A stretch of DNA of 64,000 nucleotides from Nostoc punctiforme NIES-2108 (GCA_003326195.1 LXQE01000162.1:25386-89385), one strand, 5' to 3'. Shown: positions 42,876 to 51,952, counted from the first letter of the stretch. The notes: generated from the sequence alone by a model not told the origin. Numbers and translations: made by a program.

Positions 42876-42938
42876 TTAATGGCTTCTATGCCATGAACGC
42901 AAAAATAGCAACCCAATTGCCAATCCCATACTGACCAT
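42876..42938 (-). CDS. Candidate 20-residue membrane microprotein
   Basis: ATG 42938 with ggag 8 bp upstream opens a 20-codon frame: a hydrophobic core MGLAIGLLFL followed by the polar tail RSWHRSH and stop TAA. Size and design resemble the tiny single-span subunits of thylakoid complexes, but it matches none I know. A strong terminator 56 bp downstream supports a dedicated short transcript. The frame is open upstream into a dispersed repeat, so a longer product with an unusual start is possible. Confidence 0.4.
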   Translation of the reverse strand: MVSMGLAIGLLFLRSWHRSH

Positions 42939-42962
42939 TATTATTACTCCTATACCGAAAAT

Positions 42963-42992
42963 GCGTAGGCGCAGCCCGCCGCAGGCATCGCC
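42963..42992. repeat. Dispersed repeat fragment (gcgtaggcgcagcccgccgc)
   Basis: A G/C-rich 30-bp block in AT-rich DNA, of the type scattered in Nostocales genomes. A related piece (ggtgtagcccgtcgtagacatcgc) lies at about 57380. Confidence 0.5.
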
Positions 42993-43053
42993 AACATTTA
43001 GTACAGACCTAGAAATCTAATGCTGCGACCAAAACTTCATCTCATGCAAGGTT

Positions 43054-43287
43054 TTAGGAGAACTTTTCCCAGGATTGGGCAACTAATTGGCTTAACCAGC
43101 GACGTTGTTGCTGATCCAGCAGTGGATCGTCTGCTAACAACTGAGCGGTTAACTCTTCCAAAGATTGACCCTGAGCGCGGACAATTTTAATTACTCCAGC
43201 GATCGCACTGGCAACTAGTTCTTCATCAATCGGCTGTTGTCGTAGGGCAATAATTTCTTGGGGACTGTCTGGAATGGGATAATTCAT
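43054..43287 (-). CDS. Conserved small cyanobacterial hypothetical protein
   Basis: A 77-residue acidic helical protein (EELVASAIAGVIKIVRAQG ... LLDQQQRRWLSQLVAQSW) with no Cys, no signal and no membrane segment. I do not recognise a function. It is divergent from the CruA/CruP-like gene with a 160-bp spacer, and could be a small partner protein. Start ATG 43287 is the only reasonable one. Confidence 0.55.
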   Translation of the reverse strand: MNYPIPDSPQEIIALRQQPIDEELVASAIAGVIKIVRAQGQSLEELTAQLLADDPLLDQQQRRWLSQLVAQSWEKFS

Positions 43288-43447
43288 GGCGTGGGTTTAC
43301 AGAAATACAAAATGAACAATAAATTTGACAAACTCTTAAAATTTCTTCACTGAATCTTTATGAAACTAATAGGGCGGAGTATACCTTACTTTGTGCTTTA
43401 AGAAAATCTGTCTTAGTGAGTAGATTGATGGGAGATGTCAGGAAAAT

Positions 43448-45622
43448 ATGAAAGAAATCCTTTATTTAGAAGTTCCTACTCCAGAAACAGAAACTGTACG
43501 TAGTTGGTTACAAACAGATTTTGAACCTGGAAATGGAGAAAAAGTGCTTACCTCGGAAGGCTTTCGCCTTCAAATACCCAGTGCTACTACACCTACTGGA
43601 GTGAGTCTTTCCGAAAACTTGCCTACAGAACTTTCGGTATTTGTCTGGTCGGTGCAACGAACTACCTATCTGAAAGTGTTTCGCTGGGCAGAACAACCTT
43701 TTCCCAGTGAAGGACAAATTCTGCAACGCTTGACCAAGGAAATCAGAAGCCGTTTTCCGCATCATTACCCAGAACCGCCAACAATTGATTTATCCCAGCA
43801 ATCAATATTTGCCGCATTAGGCTCTACTTACCCCCTTACCGTCAAGTATTTTCAGAAAATGCCTAACGGTGAATATGACCTAACTCGTGCCTATTGGTGG
43901 GAAAAACGATGGCGCGAAGGGGTGCGGAATCCGCAGCAGCCGCGTCAAGTGGTGTTTTCGCCGGGGAGCGGGGGAGCGGGGGAGCAGAGGAGCAGGGGAG
44001 AAGTTGCAGAAAGTCCTTCCCCTCTGCCCCTCTGCCCCTCTGCCCCTCTGCCTCTTGTGTCCCATACCCAGTACGACATCATCTACATTGGTGGCGCATT
44101 AGGCGCAATCCATGCAGCACTGATGGCAAAACTCGGATATAAAGTCTTGCTGGTGGAACGAATGCCCTTTGGGCGGATGAACCGAGAATGGAATATTTCG
44201 CGCGACGAGATTCAAAGCTTGGTTAACTTGGGTTTAGTCACCCCCGCTGAGTTAGAAACCATCATTGCCAGGGAATACAAAGATGGATTCAATAAGTTTT
44301 TTGATGCTAATAATCCAGCCAAACTGCGATCGCCCGTCCTCCACACACCCACAGTCCTAAATTTAGGCTTGGATTCCGAAAAATGGCTCCAAATGTGTGG
44401 GCAAAAACTGCAAGCGGCAGGCGGTGAAATTTGGGATGAAACAGAATTTATCCGTGCAGATATTGATATATCACAGGTAGTTTTGCAAGTCAAGCACTTG
44501 CCCAGTCAAATTGAGAAGCAAGTAAGTGGACGACTGCTAATAGATGCAATGGGAACTGCCTCACCCATCGCTTGGCAATTAAACGGTGGTCGTGCCTTTG
44601 ATAGTGTCTGTCCGACAGTGGGAGCGGCAATTGAGAGCGGATTTGAGGCGGGAGTATGGGATTCCCAATATGGCGACGTTCTTTACAGTCATGGGGATAT
44701 TTCGCGGGGAAGGCAGTTGATTTGGGAATTGTTTCCCGCAGCAGATGAGGAACTGACGATTTATTTATTTCATTATCACGAAGTCAATGCAGAAAATCCT
44801 GGTTCTTTGCTAGAAATGTACGAGGACTTTTTCACAATTTTGCCAGAGTATCGCAGGTGCGATATGGACAAATTAGTGTGGAAGAAGCCGACATTTGGGT
44901 ATATACCAGGGCATTTTAGTGTGGGAAGTCGCGATCGCACAGTTGCCTTCGATCGATTGATTGCGATCGGTGACGCAGCATCACTCCAGTCGCCCCTCGT
45001 TTTCACCGGTTTTGGTTCCCTAGTTCGCAACTTAGAGCGCTTAACAGCGCTGTTGGATACTGCCCTCAAACATGACTTGTTGAGTTTCCGCCACTTGAAC
45101 CAAATTCGCGCCTACCAAAGCAACGTTTCCGTGACTTGGCTCTTTTCCAAAGGCATGATGGTTCCCACAGGGAAATTTTTACCGCCGCAGCGGATTAACT
45201 CCATGCTCAACACCTTCTTTGGGCTGTTAGCAGACGAACCGCCAGAGGTGGCAGATAACTTCATCAAAGATCGGTGTGATTGGTTAACCTTTAACCGCCT
45301 AGCACTCAAAGCTGCTAGAAAAAATCCTGCCTTGCTTTTATGGATTTGGGAACTCGCTGGCCCTAGAGATTTAGGGCGATGGCTTGGTAGTTATTTCAAC
45401 TTCGGTCGTCATGCCCTGATTAGTGCTTTACTAAGTCCGTGGTTTGGGCGCTTCTTAAACCGGGTAGGTTTTTGGCTAGAACCTCGTAATCCAGGCTTGT
45501 GGCTGTGGTTATTGGCGATTAATTATGCGATCGCCACAGGCAAACCGCGATCGCGCAGTCAGGTGGCAAAATCCAACTCAGAAGCCATGATTCCGAAGTC
45601 AGAAGCAAGAATTCTGAATTAG
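43448..45622 (+). CDS. CruA/CruP-family FAD-dependent lycopene-cyclase-like flavoprotein
   Basis: A 724-residue flavoprotein whose C-terminal part, from about residue 208, matches the CruA/CruP carotenoid cyclase group. It has YDIIYIGGALGAIHAALMAK (variant FAD dinucleotide fold), NREWNISRDEIQSLVNLG (the hallmark segment), a central LLIDAMGTASPIAWQ, and RLIAIGDAASLQSPLVFTG. The N-terminal 165 residues (MKEILYLEVPTPETE ...) form a separate unrecognised domain. Between them, about residues 172-203 are encoded by an intergenic-type tandem repeat in frame, producing a Gly/Ser/Pro linker. CruA acts in lycopene cyclisation; the CruP role is less clear. The pathway here is inferred. Confidence 0.7.
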   Translation: MKEILYLEVPTPETETVRSWLQTDFEPGNGEKVLTSEGFRLQIPSATTPTGVSLSENLPTELSVFVWSVQRTTYLKVFRWAEQPFPSEGQILQRLTKEIRSRFPHHYPEPPTIDLSQQSIFAALGSTYPLTVKYFQKMPNGEYDLTRAYWWEKRWREGVRNPQQPRQVVFSPGSGGAGEQRSRGEVAESPSPLPLCPSAPLPLVSHTQYDIIYIGGALGAIHAALMAKLGYKVLLVERMPFGRMNREWNISRDEIQSLVNLGLVTPAELETIIAREYKDGFNKFFDANNPAKLRSPVLHTPTVLNLGLDSEKWLQMCGQKLQAAGGEIWDETEFIRADIDISQVVLQVKHLPSQIEKQVSGRLLIDAMGTASPIAWQLNGGRAFDSVCPTVGAAIESGFEAGVWDSQYGDVLYSHGDISRGRQLIWELFPAADEELTIYLFHYHEVNAENPGSLLEMYEDFFTILPEYRRCDMDKLVWKKPTFGYIPGHFSVGSRDRTVAFDRLIAIGDAASLQSPLVFTGFGSLVRNLERLTALLDTALKHDLLSFRHLNQIRAYQSNVSVTWLFSKGMMVPTGKFLPPQRINSMLNTFFGLLADEPPEVADNFIKDRCDWLTFNRLALKAARKNPALLLWIWELAGPRDLGRWLGSYFNFGRHALISALLSPWFGRFLNRVGFWLEPRNPGLWLWLLAINYAIATGKPRSRSQVAKSNSEAMIPKSEARILN
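43962..44054. repeat. Tandem repeat inserted in frame in a coding region
   Basis: Units of gcgggggag/gcaggggag at 43962-44020 and four gcccctct units at 44021-44050 form an imperfect long inverted repeat. This is the same class found between genes at 37272 and 49698. Here it interrupts the CruA/CruP-like gene without a frameshift or stop. Confidence 0.85.
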
Positions 45623-45623
45623 T

Positions 45624-45680
45624 CATTAGTCATTAGTCATTGGTCATTAGTATTAGACAAATGACTAATGACAACTAATT
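45624..45680. repeat. Heptamer repeats (ttagtca) with inverted copy
   Basis: Units of agtcatt on the left and aatgact on the right form a hairpin in the gap between two convergent genes and could act as a terminator for both. Confidence 0.85.
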
Positions 45681-45681
45681 C

Positions 45682-47226
45682 CTAACTCTTAGGGCGAAAA
45701 TTCGGCAGTTCTACAGATGCCAATGACTTACGCCCCTTGGGTGGACGCTGGGGATAAACTACTGGTGAAGGTGAATTGTCATCATTGGTGTTATCACCTA
45801 ATGACTCTGCGGAAAAATCACTTGCTGACAATTCCAACTGTGTCAATTGTGAAACTTCTGACCAGTAGTCTTCAGTTTCTCCAACAGGCGTTTCGGTGTG
45901 AGATGGAGTGGAGGAAACCGATAAGTTATTGGCTGGTGAAAGCACAGAATCCATCCTCCAAGAAGTAGAGGTAGTTACATGAGGATTAATTTCTGCTTCC
46001 AAATGTCTCTCCTGTGGATTTTCTAGTTCCTTATCGTCTTCTAAAATTGTTGCTAAAGTCTCCCAAATAGGGGCATCACTAACATCCGCTTTCGCAGTAG
46101 GGGTTGGTGATGTAGATGCAGGCTGGGAGGTGAAAAACATTTGGATTAGACTATCTAATTGCTGATCTAAATCTGATGAACCCGAAGGTGAAACCACTTC
46201 AGTTGGATCTGGAGAATCATCAACTTCTGGAGATGGCGCGGGTTGTGTTGGTGTTGGCGTTTCTTTCTTAACTGTCCAATTCCAAGGAGATGATGGCGGC
46301 GTCGCAGAGCCTTCATTTCTTTGGAATGGGATTGGTGCTGAGGGTTCACCCCAAGAATTATCTAGATCGTTACTCAGGGATTCTTCTTCTGCTGACCAAG
46401 GTTGAATTGGCTGTGCGTTAGGAAACAAAGACCGAGCTTTTCTAGAAAATCTTCCTTGGCTACTAGTTATATCTTTAGGATGTTTTGCAGCATCCTCTAA
46501 GGAGTCATAGCTAGGAACCGAGGTATCTAGACATTTTTCCAAAGCTGCTTTGAATTGCAGCGTCTGGCGTTGTTGTCGCATCAGTCTAGTACGTAACTCC
46601 CGACAAACATTTTCGGACTGCAATAGCTGCTGAGATTGTTCGTTGTTATTAGTGTGTAGCAACGTACATTCTCGCTCTAACTGGGCCAGGCGTTGTTGGC
46701 TAATTTGTAACTGTGCTTTATAAGTATCAGTGAAAATTTCCTGACGTTGAACAGTTTGTACGGCAGTTTCTAATTGTTGAAATAAAGACTTTATCTGTTC
46801 TTGAGCCGCAGCTAATTCCTGAGTGTGTTGGTTGAGCATCGACTCACTAACGCTAGAACGCGTTTTCTGCCACTGCAAAACCTTTTCTGACTCAGCTAGG
46901 TTGTCTTTTAGCTGCTCCACTTGTGCATACAAATTATTGTTTGCCGCACGTAATTCTTCGTTCAATGCCAGCAGGTTCTGAAATTCCGAGTCAATAAGTG
47001 CTTGTTTGCCGCTTTCAGGCTCTGCAACCCAGTCCTGCTGGGCGGTATCTCGTGAAAATTGTGTATCTTCAGCTGGCATGAGGAGTGGCAGTTTTTTAAC
47101 TGTCATATTGTCATTAGGCACAACTGAGTAAAAGGGACAACTCGCCTGTTCTGATTGTGGCGAATTAGCAGAATTTAGGGATTCCATCACAGCCCCCTTG
47201 TTTGAGGTGTCAGCTTCATTCATCAC
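45682..47226 (-). CDS. Large coiled-coil and disordered cyanobacterial protein
   Basis: A 514-residue protein without a recognised domain. Residues 85-235 form a long Gln/Glu-rich coiled coil (LLALNEELRAANNNLYAQVE ... LRTRLMRQQRQTLQFKAALE). Residues 250-514 are Ser/Pro/Thr/Asp-rich and probably disordered, ending basic (RPPKGRKSLASVELPNF). No signal peptide or membrane segment. The design resembles a scaffold or filament-associated protein. Convergent with the CruA/CruP-like gene across tandem repeats. Function unknown. Confidence 0.65.
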   Translation of the reverse strand: MMNEADTSNKGAVMESLNSANSPQSEQASCPFYSVVPNDNMTVKKLPLLMPAEDTQFSRDTAQQDWVAEPESGKQALIDSEFQNLLALNEELRAANNNLYAQVEQLKDNLAESEKVLQWQKTRSSVSESMLNQHTQELAAAQEQIKSLFQQLETAVQTVQRQEIFTDTYKAQLQISQQRLAQLERECTLLHTNNNEQSQQLLQSENVCRELRTRLMRQQRQTLQFKAALEKCLDTSVPSYDSLEDAAKHPKDITSSQGRFSRKARSLFPNAQPIQPWSAEEESLSNDLDNSWGEPSAPIPFQRNEGSATPPSSPWNWTVKKETPTPTQPAPSPEVDDSPDPTEVVSPSGSSDLDQQLDSLIQMFFTSQPASTSPTPTAKADVSDAPIWETLATILEDDKELENPQERHLEAEINPHVTTSTSWRMDSVLSPANNLSVSSTPSHTETPVGETEDYWSEVSQLTQLELSASDFSAESLGDNTNDDNSPSPVVYPQRPPKGRKSLASVELPNFRPKS

Positions 47227-48219
47227 TCTTGACTCACCTGCTTAAAAATATTCAGCAGCGCTGGCATTAGCATTGCTTATAAACTCTGTCTAATCAGGGT
47301 TTGCTCTAGAAGCTAAGTTTAACTCTCTCCAAGCACCAGCAATTAATCATCAATTGGTGTTCCCCATTTTGTATCTAGACTGATGCCGTTATAACACTAT
47401 GATGCTCTGCCCCGTCAAGAAGAGGTAGAAGGGGAACTCTGGCCGCCTTTGAGGATAGGTGGGAGAGAGGAGAAACCCGATACGTTAAAAATTAAACTGT
47501 ATTGGCTAGCTGATGAAGTTTTTTGCATGAAAAAACTGCCTCACCTTATACTTTATTTTTTATAATCACATCTGTCTTAAGAGATAAATTATGATTGTCT
47601 TCGGAAATACATTTTGTAATGCCTTATTTAGTACTTAAATATAGATGTCCGTACAAGTATCTACTCTTCAATGATAATTCTCTAATCCTAAGCGATCGCT
47701 ATTTAATGTCAGCAAATAACTAAGCGCTTTCGCTATCACTGCAATGTTAAGAGATCCTGAATAATACGAGTAAATACTTATGAAATATTGCTGAAGAAGT
47801 AACAATATCTCTAAGTAAAATAATAAAACTTTTTTAAAGAGTAATCTCAACTTAGTGAGGGTTTTTTTCTCGATAAATACATTGCCAGTAAGCAATTACA
47901 GGTTTTATTAGTCATAAGCTTTTCGATCAACTTATCTTCAATACGTCAAGTTTGTTTAATGACTAGAATAAAATCGTTTAAAGTATACTTAGCTACTTAG
48001 TAACATTATTTACGTAGTATATTGAATTACAAAAAAATATTTAAATTAAGTATTAACACGGCTATCATTTTTAATTATTTTATTAAAGAATAATTGTAGT
48101 AACCGAGTTTTCTACTAGGAATAAAGTAATTATAAAGACCACAGTTACTGACTACTAAAAAGTGTTGTGGCAGTTAGGCTTTTTCAAAAAAATCAAAATT
48201 TAAAATCGGGGTGCTAAAG
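47227..48219. other. Long AT-rich region without a credible gene
   Basis: Nearly 1 kb with no good reading frame. The 75-codon minus frame at 47668-47895 is low-complexity and lacks a ribosome binding site. Elements seen are a HIP1 site at about 47693 and a short hairpin with seven T at about 47853. AT-rich promoter-like DNA lies before the desulfurase-like gene. The length suggests regulation of the downstream sulfur genes or an unrecognised RNA. Confidence 0.45.
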
Positions 48220-49674
48220 ATGAGTGATGTACTTGCAATGGGCGTAAATATCAAGCAAGAGACTGCTAAGTTACCGCTGTTTATAGAAAATTGTGACAGC
48301 TTTTGGGACAAAGAAATCAGACCGTTATTTACAGATGAGTCTCTATCGTTCAAGGTGAAAACTCTTAACGGAAATTATGTCAAGTACGTCAACTTAGATA
48401 ATGGAGCTACAACCACACCCTTTGCAACCCTCAAGCAGTACGTGAACGAAATGCTTGACACGTATGGCAGCGTACATCGAGGTTCTGGGCAAAAATCCAT
48501 CATCACTACACGAGAATATGACGCTAGTCGGAACATTATTCGGGATTTTGTCGGGTCATCTTCAGACAACTATGTAATCTTTGCGAAGAATACAACAGAA
48601 GCAATTAATGGAGCTGCCACACTTTGGGCAAAAAAACCTGGGAAAATCTTAGTGTCTGATATTGAGCATTCATCTAACCTGCTGCCTTGGGTTACTAGAG
48701 ACGAAGTTGTGCAGTACAGAACGCAGCCCGATGGAAGTGTAAATGTCGCAGAAATTGAAGATATTTTCAAAGCACACCAAAATCTCCCCGAAGCCGAGCA
48801 AATTAAGTTAGTAACTATTACAGGTGCTTCGACAATTACAGGTTACAGACCCCCAATTTACGAAATTGCAGCTTTAGCACATCGGTATGGTGCGAAGATA
48901 TTTGCCGACGTGTGTCAGTTAATTCAGCATGAACGAGTTGATATGCGTGCTGATGATGACCCATGTCATTTAGATTTTGTGGCTTTCTCTGGACACAAGA
49001 TGTATGCCCCTTATGGAACCGGGGTTTTGCTGGGGCCAAAGGAATTTTTTGATAGTTCCTACCCTTATCAAATTGGGGGTGGAAACCTGCCTTATATCAC
49101 CAGAAACCTAGAGATCAAGCGTTTTTATACAGAACGGGCCCATGACCCCGGAACACCAAACGCAATGGGTGCGATCGCCATTGCCAAGGCGATTGAAATT
49201 ATCGAAGAAGTGGGGCGCGATCACATTGCTCAGTATGAACACTCTCTAGTTGAATTTACATATACACGGATTGGGCTGATTTCTGGTGTCAAAATACATA
49301 TTCCCGGAGATAATTTAGCCCATGTTATTCCCTTTGATATTGATGGATTTGACGGACGCTTAGTAGCAGAGATTCTGGCACAAGAATATGGCATTGGCGT
49401 TCGGGCTGGGGCTTTCTGCACTTATGAATACATTCGCAAACTCAAGAATGTTTCAGACGAGCAAGACTGTGAGATTGCTGAAGAAGTAGATAGAGGAATT
49501 ACACGTAATATTCCTAGTATTATCCGAGCCAGCTTTGCTGTATATAATACATTAGAAGATTGCGATCGCTTTATAAATGCGATCGCTCAAATAGCTAAAA
49601 ACGGATTGGCTCACTATTTGCCCAACTACACACAAGATCAGATAACCGGTGTTTGGACAGCGATAAACAGCTAG
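48220..49674 (+). CDS. Cysteine-desulfurase-like class V aminotransferase (SufS/CsdA type)
   Basis: PLP enzyme of 484 residues. It aligns by eye with group II desulfurases: LDNGATTTPFATLKQYV, GSVHRGSGQKSIITT, FAKNTTEAINGAA, ADVCQLIQHERVDM, the PLP lysine in FSGHKMYAPYGTGVL, PGTPNAMGAIAIAKA and the catalytic Cys in GIGVRAGAFCTYEYIRKL. All catalytic parts are present. A 50-residue N-terminal extension and the changed residues round the Cys (AFC instead of HHC) suggest a specialised substrate, perhaps cysteine sulfinate. I prefer ATG 48220 (MSDVLAMG) over GTG 48211, with ggggtg upstream. A sulfite-oxidase-like and a sulfite-exporter-like gene follow. Confidence 0.85.
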   Translation: MSDVLAMGVNIKQETAKLPLFIENCDSFWDKEIRPLFTDESLSFKVKTLNGNYVKYVNLDNGATTTPFATLKQYVNEMLDTYGSVHRGSGQKSIITTREYDASRNIIRDFVGSSSDNYVIFAKNTTEAINGAATLWAKKPGKILVSDIEHSSNLLPWVTRDEVVQYRTQPDGSVNVAEIEDIFKAHQNLPEAEQIKLVTITGASTITGYRPPIYEIAALAHRYGAKIFADVCQLIQHERVDMRADDDPCHLDFVAFSGHKMYAPYGTGVLLGPKEFFDSSYPYQIGGGNLPYITRNLEIKRFYTERAHDPGTPNAMGAIAIAKAIEIIEEVGRDHIAQYEHSLVEFTYTRIGLISGVKIHIPGDNLAHVIPFDIDGFDGRLVAEILAQEYGIGVRAGAFCTYEYIRKLKNVSDEQDCEIAEEVDRGITRNIPSIIRASFAVYNTLEDCDRFINAIAQIAKNGLAHYLPNYTQDQITGVWTAINS

Positions 49675-49697
49675 TTTTTTCCGGGCATTGGAAGAAG

Positions 49698-49722
49698 CAG
49701 AGGGGCAGAGGGGCAGAGGGGA
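49698..49722. repeat. Tandem repeat gcagagg/ggcagagg
   Basis: Three 8-bp units in the 128-bp gap between the desulfurase-like and sulfite-oxidase-like genes, with an inverted partial copy (cttctcccctactcc) about 20 bp further on. Confidence 0.75.
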
Positions 49723-49802
49723 AAGACTTACTGCAACTTCTCCCCTACTCCTTCATTCTCTGTTTCTTAATTACGAATTACGAATTAAAAGGGGGTAATA
49801 GC

Positions 49803-51089
49803 TTGAGCGATGAAAATCTCTTTGACCAGGAGGACTATCTACAAGCACGGGTTGAACAGTGCATCTGGCAAAAAAGTACAGATGCAGGTATTTCGCGCCA
49901 GCGTTTTCTGAAAATACTAGCTACTATGGTTGGCGCCACAGCCATCGGGGGAATAGCTAAACCTGCGCCTGCTCAAAGTCAGGCAGCTGTTAAAACTAAA
50001 GGCAGCAAAATACTTAAGCCATTGCCACCAGGGTATATCTCTCATAGCAAAGGCACATTAGAGATGAACTGGGAAGCGATGTATGGACGTGGTTATTTAG
50101 TACCAAATGATTGGTTCTATGTTCACAACCGTAGCACACCACCTCCCTTTGACCCATCTACATGGCGTTTGCAAATTCATGGAACTGGCGTTTCTGCCCC
50201 CTGTGAGTTTACTTACGATGAAATCATCGCCATGCCATCCATCTCAGTCACTTGCGCTATTGAGTGTGCTGCTAATGGTCGGCGCTTCTTTGAAGAAGCT
50301 TACAACACACCACTCCCTGGAACGCGGTGGAGACTTGGGGCTATTGGTGTGGCTGAGTGGACTGGTGTACCACTTGGTATGTTATTAGAGCGAGCTGGAT
50401 TGAAATCCACAGCACAAGATGTACTCGTTGAGGGTGCAGATGTGGATTCGCTGGAGTCAAAGGAGACAAATAAATCCAAGTTCAGCAGTGTAGTTCCAAT
50501 TAGCAAAGCATTAGCAGATAACTCGCTTGTCGTCTACGCAATGAATGGAGAACCATTACCTCCAGATCATGGTAAGCCGTGTCGTGTCTTATTCCCTGGT
50601 TGGGGAGGAAACGCCAACGTTAAATGGATTGAGCGGATTGAGGTTTCTGAAACACCAATATATACCCAGTGGGTGACAGAGCAAATGGTGCTGGTTGGTG
50701 CAGACTACCCAGCGATCGCACCATATAAAGGTAAGCTGATTACCTACCAAAATGTTAAGAGCGCTTTTGAGTTGGCTTGGCCAGCTACGCTTTCGGCTAA
50801 AACCCACTTACTACGTGGACGTTCTTGGTCTGGGAAAGGAAAAATTATCCGTGTAGAAGTAAGTCTAGATGGCGGCAAAACTTGGCAATTTGCACGACTG
50901 AGAGAACCAAATTTTCCATTTGCGTGGGTACGCTGGGACATTGAATGGAACCCGCTTCCTGGGGAATATTTTCTCCAGGCTCGTGCTACTGACAATTTAG
51001 GTAATACACAACCGAGTACAGTTCCGTGGAATGACTCTGGATTGCTTTACGGAGGTGTTGTTAGCCATCCGGTGACAGTACGAGGTTAA
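49803..51089 (+). CDS. Sulfite-oxidase-like molybdopterin oxidoreductase
   Basis: Molybdenum-cofactor enzyme that likely oxidises sulfite to sulfate. I choose TTG 49803 (MSDENLFDQEDY), with aaaaggggg 8 bp upstream, giving 428 residues. Longer starts read through the tandem repeat. The N-terminal SRQRFLKILATMVGATAIGG looks like a Tat signal, but the usual RR pair is R-Q-R. The oxidoreductase domain has the Moco-ligating Cys in SVTCAIECAANGRRFF, then GARWRLGAIGVAEW-like substrate segment. The dimerisation domain carries RGRSWSGKGKIIRVEVSLDG, typical of the family. It lies between the desulfurase-like and TauE-like genes, so sulfite is the probable substrate. Confidence 0.85.
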   Translation: MSDENLFDQEDYLQARVEQCIWQKSTDAGISRQRFLKILATMVGATAIGGIAKPAPAQSQAAVKTKGSKILKPLPPGYISHSKGTLEMNWEAMYGRGYLVPNDWFYVHNRSTPPPFDPSTWRLQIHGTGVSAPCEFTYDEIIAMPSISVTCAIECAANGRRFFEEAYNTPLPGTRWRLGAIGVAEWTGVPLGMLLERAGLKSTAQDVLVEGADVDSLESKETNKSKFSSVVPISKALADNSLVVYAMNGEPLPPDHGKPCRVLFPGWGGNANVKWIERIEVSETPIYTQWVTEQMVLVGADYPAIAPYKGKLITYQNVKSAFELAWPATLSAKTHLLRGRSWSGKGKIIRVEVSLDGGKTWQFARLREPNFPFAWVRWDIEWNPLPGEYFLQARATDNLGNTQPSTVPWNDSGLLYGGVVSHPVTVRG

Positions 51090-51125
51090 TCACACCAAGT
51101 CAGTTATTTAGAAAAAGAATTATTT

Positions 51126-51917
51126 ATGATTGATTTTAGTTGGTTGATTTTAGGGAGTGGGGGTTTAATATCTGGAGTCATAGCTGGACTTTTAGGAATA
51201 GGTGGCGGTATTATCACAATTCCTCTTTTAGTCACACTAGGTTATACTCCCGTTCAGGCGATCGCTACTAGTAGCCTTGCTATTGTGATTACTTCAATCT
51301 CTGGAAGCTTGCAAAATTGGTGGATGGGTTACTTTGACTTTAAACGAGTAATTTATTTAGGAATCCCAGCTTTTTTAACTACTGGAATAGGTGTATATTT
51401 TGCCAATAAAATTCCATCTTATATAATACTATTTACATTTGGCATCATACTACTTGCTAATATCTATCTGATTGAGCTTCGCAAGCAACTGTCCTTCCAG
51501 GAAAAAGAGGATATAGCCCCAATATTCAACCCATTAGTTTCTAAAATTGGCACTGGGGGCGCAGCAGGAATTTTAGCAGGTTTATTCGGCTTAGGTGGTG
51601 GTACGATTATGGTGCCGCTGCAAATGTTATTACTGGGAGAAGAAATTAAAGTAGCAATTCAAACTAGTTTGGGCGTAATTGTCATCACTGGTTTAGCTGC
51701 CTGCACAGGACACACATTAGAGGGAAATATTCTGTTTGTTCAAGGTATAGTTTTGGGATGTGGCGGTCTTTTAGGCGTTCAGATGAGTACTCGCACATTG
51801 CCAAAATTACCAGATAATACCGTTAGTTTAGTGCTTCGTATGTTCTTAGGAATACTATCAATCTATATTTTTTGGGAAGCTTGGACAAATTATCAACAAA
51901 TAATTACTAATTTATAA
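51126..51917 (+). CDS. TauE/SafE-family anion exporter
   Basis: A 263-residue membrane protein with eight predicted segments in two homologous halves. The repeated Gly motifs are SGVIAGLLGIGGGIITIPLL (about 18-37) and AGILAGLFGLGGGTIMVPLQ (about 145-164), the TauE/SafE signature. Members export sulfite, sulfoacetate or similar anions. It begins 36 bp after the sulfite-oxidase-like gene, on the same strand, so it should be part of the same transcript. I infer sulfite or sulfate export. Confidence 0.87.
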   Translation: MIDFSWLILGSGGLISGVIAGLLGIGGGIITIPLLVTLGYTPVQAIATSSLAIVITSISGSLQNWWMGYFDFKRVIYLGIPAFLTTGIGVYFANKIPSYIILFTFGIILLANIYLIELRKQLSFQEKEDIAPIFNPLVSKIGTGGAAGILAGLFGLGGGTIMVPLQMLLLGEEIKVAIQTSLGVIVITGLAACTGHTLEGNILFVQGIVLGCGGLLGVQMSTRTLPKLPDNTVSLVLRMFLGILSIYIFWEAWTNYQQIITNL

Positions 51918-51952
51918 TTGCGATTTTTCCCGTGAGCGACTGCTATATTGAG

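Noticed and set aside
43887..44142. Overlapping plus-strand frames with Gly/Arg-rich translation
   Set aside because: They are other registers of the tandem repeat in the CruA/CruP-like gene.
47668..47895. 75-codon minus-strand frame
   Set aside because: Low-complexity Leu/Lys/Tyr composition in AT-rich DNA, with no ribosome binding site or recognisable domain.
49653..49802. Longer N-terminus of the sulfite-oxidase-like protein
   Set aside because: It overlaps the upstream gene and is encoded by a tandem repeat; TTG 49803 has a strong ribosome binding site and gives a normal signal region.
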